A DNA stretch of 64,000 bases from Actinacidiphila bryophytorum. Its GTDB lineage: Bacteria > Actinomycetota > Actinomycetes > Streptomycetales > Streptomycetaceae. Positions 61,601 through 64,000 of this stretch are shown piece by piece (position 1 is the stretch's first letter; the number at the start of each line of letters is the position of its first letter). Made by a program: the position numbers and the translations under genes. The notes under the pieces were generated by a model, which saw only the letters and a list, made by a program, of their open reading frames with translations, was not told the origin of the DNA and did no database searches. Where the stretch lies: positions 1-64,000 of the forward strand of contig NZ_JAFFIX010000005.1 of the NCBI RefSeq assembly GCF_016916835.1. The letters are read 5' to 3'.

Positions 61601-63029
61601 AGGACGCGTCGCCCTTGGCGGCGTCGTAGCAGGGGTCGGTGCTCTTGGGCGAGTAGACCGGCTCGGTCCAGGCGGAGTTGGTCGCCGGGTCGGTGCCGTC
61701 GCCGCCGGGCAGGTGGTTCAGGCCGAAGTAGTAGGTGCTGCCCGAGCTGGTGCTGACCTTGACGTACTCGCCGGTGGAGGTGCCGTTGGCGGCGCCGGAG
61801 AGGAACTCGACCTTCGAGCCGTCGTCGTTCTGCAGCCGCCACAGGTCGTGGTCGGTGTCGTCGCGCACCAGCTGGCTGGACTGGCCGTCGAGCGAGAGCG
61901 TCGCGTTGTAGCCGCCCCAGCACATGTCGCTGGAGTGCGCGATGCCGTCGTCGTTGCAGCTCTTGAAGGAGCGTTCGACGTAGCCGGGTGAGTAGTCCCA
62001 GCCGTCGCCGATCCAGGACGACTGGGCGTTGGTCGAGGAGGTCATGCCGTCGACCGAAGAGGAGTCGTAGGACAGCGCGACGGTCGGGGTGTCGCCGCCG
62101 GGCGCCGGCGGCACCTCGATGGGGTAGCTGTAGCCGAAGCCGCCGTTGGCCGAGCCCGCGGTCCAGGCGGCGCTGGGGCTGAGGCTGGTGGCCGCGTACG
62201 TGCCGCCGCCGCCCGCGGGCGAGATGTCGGGGGCCAGCACCAGGCCGCTCGCGGCGGCCGACGACGCGGACGTCGCCGCCGCGGACGTGGCGGGCACCGC
62301 CACGTCGGCGACCAGGCGGTGCGTGGCCGGGTCGTAGTGCGAGGGGACGGGCGTGGAGGCCGCGCAGCCGGGCGCCTGAGGGGTGGTCAGGGCGCAGGCG
62401 GGGATCGCCACCAGCCGGGAGCGTGCGGCGGCGTCGGCGCCGTAGAGGGCGTCGAGCCCGCTGACGTCCACGCCGACCTCGACCGACGCGGCGGGTCCCG
62501 CGGCGGCCCTGGACAGCGCCACGACCTGGCCGCGGTAGCCGGCCGCGGCGGCGGTCGCGGCCGGGACCACGTCCACGGTCACCGGGGTGCCGGCGGCGGC
62601 CGGCGCCGCGGGGGCGTCGGCGGCGCGGGCGGCGACGCCCTTGGCGGCCGCGCCGCCGGGGCGCACCCACACGGCGAGCTTCGCGGCCCGTGCGGGCCGC
62701 GGCCGGCCGGCCGCGGCGGCGGGCAGGTCGAGGGTCGTGGTGCCGGTGGCCGCGGCGGCCGCCGCGGGCGGTCCTGCCCACGGGGCGGGTACGGGGCGGT
62801 CCGGTGCGTTGTGCGCGGGTGGTGCCAGGTCGTGGCCGGCGACCGAGGGGGTCTTCGGCAGTGGTGTGTCCGGAGGTGACCAGATGGTGTGCGGGTCGAC
62901 GGGCTGCGCCGTCGCCTCCGCCGATACCGGACCGAGCAGTGCGGCGACGGTGGCGAGCACCGTCAGCACGTCGGTCCACCGTGAACGGCCCTTCGCCACG
63001 CCGGGCCGCGCCTGTCCCCAATGACCCAC
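55683..63029 (-). CDS. secreted RHS-repeat polymorphic toxin with C-terminal HINT and tip domain
   Basis: 2448 residues. A signal peptide or anchor (TDVLTVLATVAALLGPVSAEATA) leads a SpvB-like N-terminal part (SYPIEVPPAPGGDTPTVALSY near 310). RHS/YD repeats follow from about 1100 to 1850, with the core ending GAREYQTSTGRFLNPDPVM and DNNPVNLADPAG. A linker is followed by a HINT (PT-HINT) domain at about 2162-2308 (NSFPGDTPVLMAAG ... YYVQAGSAPVLVHNN) and a unique 140-residue tip (2309-2448) with IDNESGHYWPF. The RHS cage would enclose the tip and HINT would cut it free. GTG 63029 has GGGAG five bases upstream. The activity of the tip is unassigned. Confidence 0.93.
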   Translation of the reverse strand: MGHWGQARPGVAKGRSRWTDVLTVLATVAALLGPVSAEATAQPVDPHTIWSPPDTPLPKTPSVAGHDLAPPAHNAPDRPVPAPWAGPPAAAAAATGTTTLDLPAAAAGRPRPARAAKLAVWVRPGGAAAKGVAARAADAPAAPAAAGTPVTVDVVPAATAAAAGYRGQVVALSRAAAGPAASVEVGVDVSGLDALYGADAAARSRLVAIPACALTTPQAPGCAASTPVPSHYDPATHRLVADVAVPATSAAATSASSAAASGLVLAPDISPAGGGGTYAATSLSPSAAWTAGSANGGFGYSYPIEVPPAPGGDTPTVALSYDSSSVDGMTSSTNAQSSWIGDGWDYSPGYVERSFKSCNDDGIAHSSDMCWGGYNATLSLDGQSSQLVRDDTDHDLWRLQNDDGSKVEFLSGAANGTSTGEYVKVSTSSGSTYYFGLNHLPGGDGTDPATNSAWTEPVYSPKSTDPCYDAAKGDASWCQTAWRLNLDYAVDSHGNLTTYSYAPETNYYQRGAGQNNGTGTLTSYVRDGALTSIAYGVRLPDQVAAKGTLKTPARVVFTPAPYGRCSTAGGFTCDGATLGKDNAAHWPDVPYDQNCDKGSTTCKNYGESYWSNLRLQSITTQVLSAGAYKDVDTYALSQHFPEPNDGTKPSMWLDSVTRTGDDGTPKLSLPPVTFTPVELPNRVDGTDLVPAPAIFNRPRIQTITTETGEQIQVDYRLPDCSRISGRMPASAATDTMACYNVKWYPPGSVYGADPVSDWFNRYQVDSVSQNDPVAHTRSITTSYDYGPAAWHHDDSELTDPKTRTWNDFRGYASVTAVTGGGEDGPPSQITTHYLQGMDGDDNGAGGHRSVTVKDTLGDSVTDSDWLSGQLYQTDTYDKAGGSVVAYDVSTSTASAPTATHARGSGLPDLTARFGGVRTVATSKARKKDGTWQSVATTTVSDPAHANRTVTVDRVADGQPEQCIRSSYATSSNPLITGLNDETLTVSGASACTAQPTAANTVADKRTLFDNKSFGQAGGTGNATSLQVLDHYDSSGNPVYATTGTSGYDLYGRTVSATDPNATDSAHPDGATTTTSYDSAHPGELASTVTVLSPAPGSSTDWKSVTTLDAARDLSLTSTDLNGKVTTAAYDSLGRLVKVWNPGRTSTQNPSIVYTYTVRGSDGPSAITTASLTSDAPHYNVSTDIFDGFGRQLQHQDTPGISAYHGRLLTTTVYDSQGRVRETQAARYDDSAPPGTTPSLADDDHVAGETSTDYDGLGRAVDSVFSSFAVEQWRTTTAYPGIDETDVTPPKGGTPTSTLTDSLGQTTQLWQYRTATATGKASDADVTAYTYTADGSQATQTDATTKNTWTHTFDLRGRQISATDPDTGKASSTYDADSRVKSVTDARGITLTYDYDLIGRKTAEYSTTPPSTAKVQLGAWTYDTVDGAKGEPVSSTRYLNGDTSKPYTSTATGYDSGYRATGTTVSLPSSEGALAGPFTTTSTYNQINGTLTSSRTDARGNLPAETVTYSYDTNGALLGFGSTASVYDLSTDYDAFGRPVRTTVNPWGTEVVATDNYDQATGSLLSSYLDKQTAGTGAVQQTTYTHNAAGQTTAIQNIADNTPSQTDLQCFGYDYLGRLTTAWTDTGGLTTKPQPSVPGVGGCKNSTPTSGAATGATTVGGPAPYWTSYGYDTVGNRKQLVQHDITGDTAKDVTTTQVFAPAGQRNTPSTAQSTGGGTGGPHALMSTTSTGPGSPGATSYQYDALGDTTAVSGTAGTTSMTWNAEDKLDSVTTAGTVGSTTYVYDADGNQLLRRNPGKTTLNLGGDELTLDTATGAVTDVRTYALPNGLSAVRQATGTAGLTWQLSDNHGTATLSLDAASLTETRRPVDPFGNTRGTKPASWAGDHGFVGGTQDPVTGLTNLGAREYQTSTGRFLNPDPVMDGTRPQQWNAYAYADNNPVNLADPAGTDPAGTQNSCQYDQSECGPHPGGGKSDPPRCNGRPPCASNPAGDAGTGSGGSGSGGKSKPKKAGGFTIGTAQDGQPTLDGIRLPTVTELYRMDPYAPNRNYGQILEDWAHGKCDWDGDAAGVAQFCKHAREAGLLGDDSGIKLTWADLDPFGVIDTYNCIKHGKSCGSAAMDIGMDLLFQSESKEAAKVAERAAAKAAEDAAEGDGAKALEDFLKCSSNSFPGDTPVLMAAGGTEPISRLAVGDEVMATDPITGLTGPHKVTRVIRTLTDTDFTDLTVGTPGGPAVITSTQHHPYWDVTRHRWVDAAELHAGDRLRTADGRTVQASRIRNYTGHIVTYNLTVDRVHTYYVQAGSAPVLVHNNSCPVFPNQMNDPEILAKELADAAAAGVSPLSVGSHAFHDAVSKGGTYLWAVGENGELRIIADVSDKIKHSVLFDGADVRGAGKVVFENGEVSMIDNESGHYWPFFTEEDTSQFLPSGADAFRNAGVNVPESAVTPFDRDW
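56106..56546 (-). other. HINT (intein-like) domain of the RHS toxin
   Basis: Codes residues 2162-2308 of the RHS protein. The start CSSNSFPGDTPVLMAAGGTE and the end YYVQAGSAPVLVHNN are the recognisable boundaries, with STQHHPYWDVTRH in between as the His-containing block. Cleavage after the terminal Asn would release the 140-residue tip. Confidence 0.8.
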
Positions 63030-63293
63030 GAGAACTCCCTCGCAAGCGACCGGCCGCCGGGGGCAGTTCCCCGGCGGTCACAGGTGAGGCGGCGACCATA
63101 TAATTCGGATCCCGTAAATTCTCCAGTCTGGAAAATACCTTGAGGATATCTTTACCGGCCGCTGTCCCAGGGTGATCTGACACACCGTCCGATGAGCGAC
63201 TTGTCGGATCTCGCCGCTTGACGTACGCCTCCCACGTGCCCTTACTGTGCGGCTCCACGGCGCCGACGGGCGCCGCAAGGGGAAGGAAGCCCG
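63030..63293. other. divergent promoter region of the RHS toxin and the next secreted protein
   Basis: About 264 bases between two divergent genes for exported proteins. It is AT-rich at 63098-63150 and contains TCCAGTCTGGA (63122-63132), an 11-base palindrome with a single central base, and for the plus strand TTGACG (63218-63223) with TTACTG (63242-63247) 18 bases downstream. Shared control of the two genes is likely. Confidence 0.55.
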
Positions 63294-64000
63294 ATGGGGG
63301 GCATCAGTTCATCCGTTCGCAGAAAGCGCCGCGCGGACAGGTCAGGACGCAGGCCGGTAGGCGTCCTGCTGGCGCTCGCACTCACACTGGCAGGCGTCGC
63401 AACGGCGGGGCTTGCGGGGCCTGCCGCCGCCGACGGCGACCCGGGCGACGGTCACGTCACCGCGCTGCCGCCGGACGCCACACCCGAGGCCAAGGCCATG
63501 GCCCAGGCCCAGGCGACCGGGCAGCCGGTCGTCGTCGACGCGCTGACCACGCCGTACGCGCAGACCACCGCCAACCCCGACGGCACGCTGACCCAGGACA
63601 GCACCCCGACGCCCTCCCGGGTCCAGCAGGGCGGCCACTGGGTGCCGGTCGACAGCACCCTCACAGCGAACGCGGACGGGACCCTGTCCACGAAGGCCTC
63701 GCTCAACACGCTGACCCTCTCCGGCGGCGGCACCGCCCCGCTGGCCACCCTGACCAGCCCGGACGGCAAGAGCCTGGCGATCGGCATGCCCTTCCCGCTG
63801 CCGGTGCCCACCACCGACGGCGACACCGCCGTCTACGCCGACGTGCTGCCCGGCGTGGACCTGGACGTCACCGCGACCGACGTCGGTGGCATCCGCGAGG
63901 TCCTGGTCGTCAAGTCCGCGGCGGCCGCGGCGAACCCTGAGCTGGCGACACTGCGGCTCTCCACCACCGGCGCGGGCCTGACCATGCAGTCCGACGCGCA
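63294..64000 (+). CDS. secreted protein adjacent to the RHS gene, cut by the window end
   Basis: First 235 codons of a gene that runs past the window. A signal peptide (VGVLLALALTLAGVATAGLAGPAAADG) is followed by VVVDALTTPYAQTTANPDGTLTQ, then HWVPVDSTLTANADGTLS and AVYADVLPGVDLDV, a pattern that I associate with large exported actinobacterial proteins (LamG/DNRLRE or RHS-like) that accompany RHS toxins. ATG at 63294 follows AAGGGGAAGGAAG. Final size and domains cannot be seen. It is divergent from the RHS gene. Confidence 0.75.
   Translation, partial: MGGISSSVRRKRRADRSGRRPVGVLLALALTLAGVATAGLAGPAAADGDPGDGHVTALPPDATPEAKAMAQAQATGQPVVVDALTTPYAQTTANPDGTLTQDSTPTPSRVQQGGHWVPVDSTLTANADGTLSTKASLNTLTLSGGGTAPLATLTSPDGKSLAIGMPFPLPVPTTDGDTAVYADVLPGVDLDVTATDVGGIREVLVVKSAAAAANPELATLRLSTTGAGLTMQSDA

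Noticed and set aside
55662-61991. Very long plus-strand open frame opposite the RHS gene
   Set aside because: Its length comes from high GC and the coding pattern of the RHS gene on the other strand. The predicted protein is Val/Gly/Arg-rich without domains, while the minus strand reads as a full RHS-HINT protein.

Overview
The window is high-GC actinobacterial chromosome, most likely from a Streptomyces or close relative. The evidence is GC-rich third codon positions, GTG/TTG starts, DUF3099 and SGM_5486-type small proteins, an FHA-FHA-ABC transporter, an alanine/lysine-rich transglycosylase, a DasR-like operator, and a pSAM2-like integrative element. Coordinates below are my reading of the sequence; family names come from recognition of motifs, not from searches.

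Layout. Positions 1-160 look like the leader of an rRNA operon leaving the window on the minus strand. From 294 to 26204 the region is core chromosome: tyrS and mpg; a Spo0M-like protein; a PEBP protein; an HNH nuclease; a TauE-type permease; an NfeD/SPFH membrane pair; a cytosolic ABC ATPase; a NarL-type two-component system; queA; a secreted transglycosylase; the FHA/ABC transporter; serB; sixA; a CynX/NimT transporter with its divergent GntR regulator; fabG-fabI; a chitin/cellulose-type LPMO; a DivIVA-like protein; and two adjacent globins. The core resumes at 43214 with tldE, kptA, moaA, a sterol desaturase/lysoplasmalogenase pair, a DnaQ-like exonuclease with BRCT, SURF1, a GH15 enzyme and an SDR.

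An actinomycete integrative and conjugative element (AICE) of about 15.3 kb (27680-42967) sits inside the tldD gene, not in a tRNA gene. It brings its own diverged 3' end of tldD. The upstream host part plus this tail makes an intact 508-residue TldD, and the displaced native 3' end (42951-43217) is left fused to element DNA, directly overlapping tldE. The backbone is one minus-strand unit: a SCO3933-like protein, an FtsK-type transfer protein, a small Spd-like membrane protein, a zinc-ribbon miniprotein, a RepSA-type initiator, an excisionase and a tyrosine integrase. It faces a divergent KorSA-like GntR repressor.

The element's cargo (34718-42656) includes a low-GC, TTA-codon-rich pair: a small trypco2-like protein translationally coupled to a trypsin-NACHT-LRR protein. 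This looks like an NLR-type anti-phage or conflict system and is the most striking system in the window. Further cargo is an XRE regulator pair, a helix-repeat regulator with strong inverted repeats in front of it, and an APH-fold kinase.

The right end (55001-64000) holds a 2448-residue secreted RHS polymorphic toxin with a C-terminal HINT domain and a 140-residue tip, a candidate immunity gene 19 bases behind it, and the start of a divergent secreted protein.
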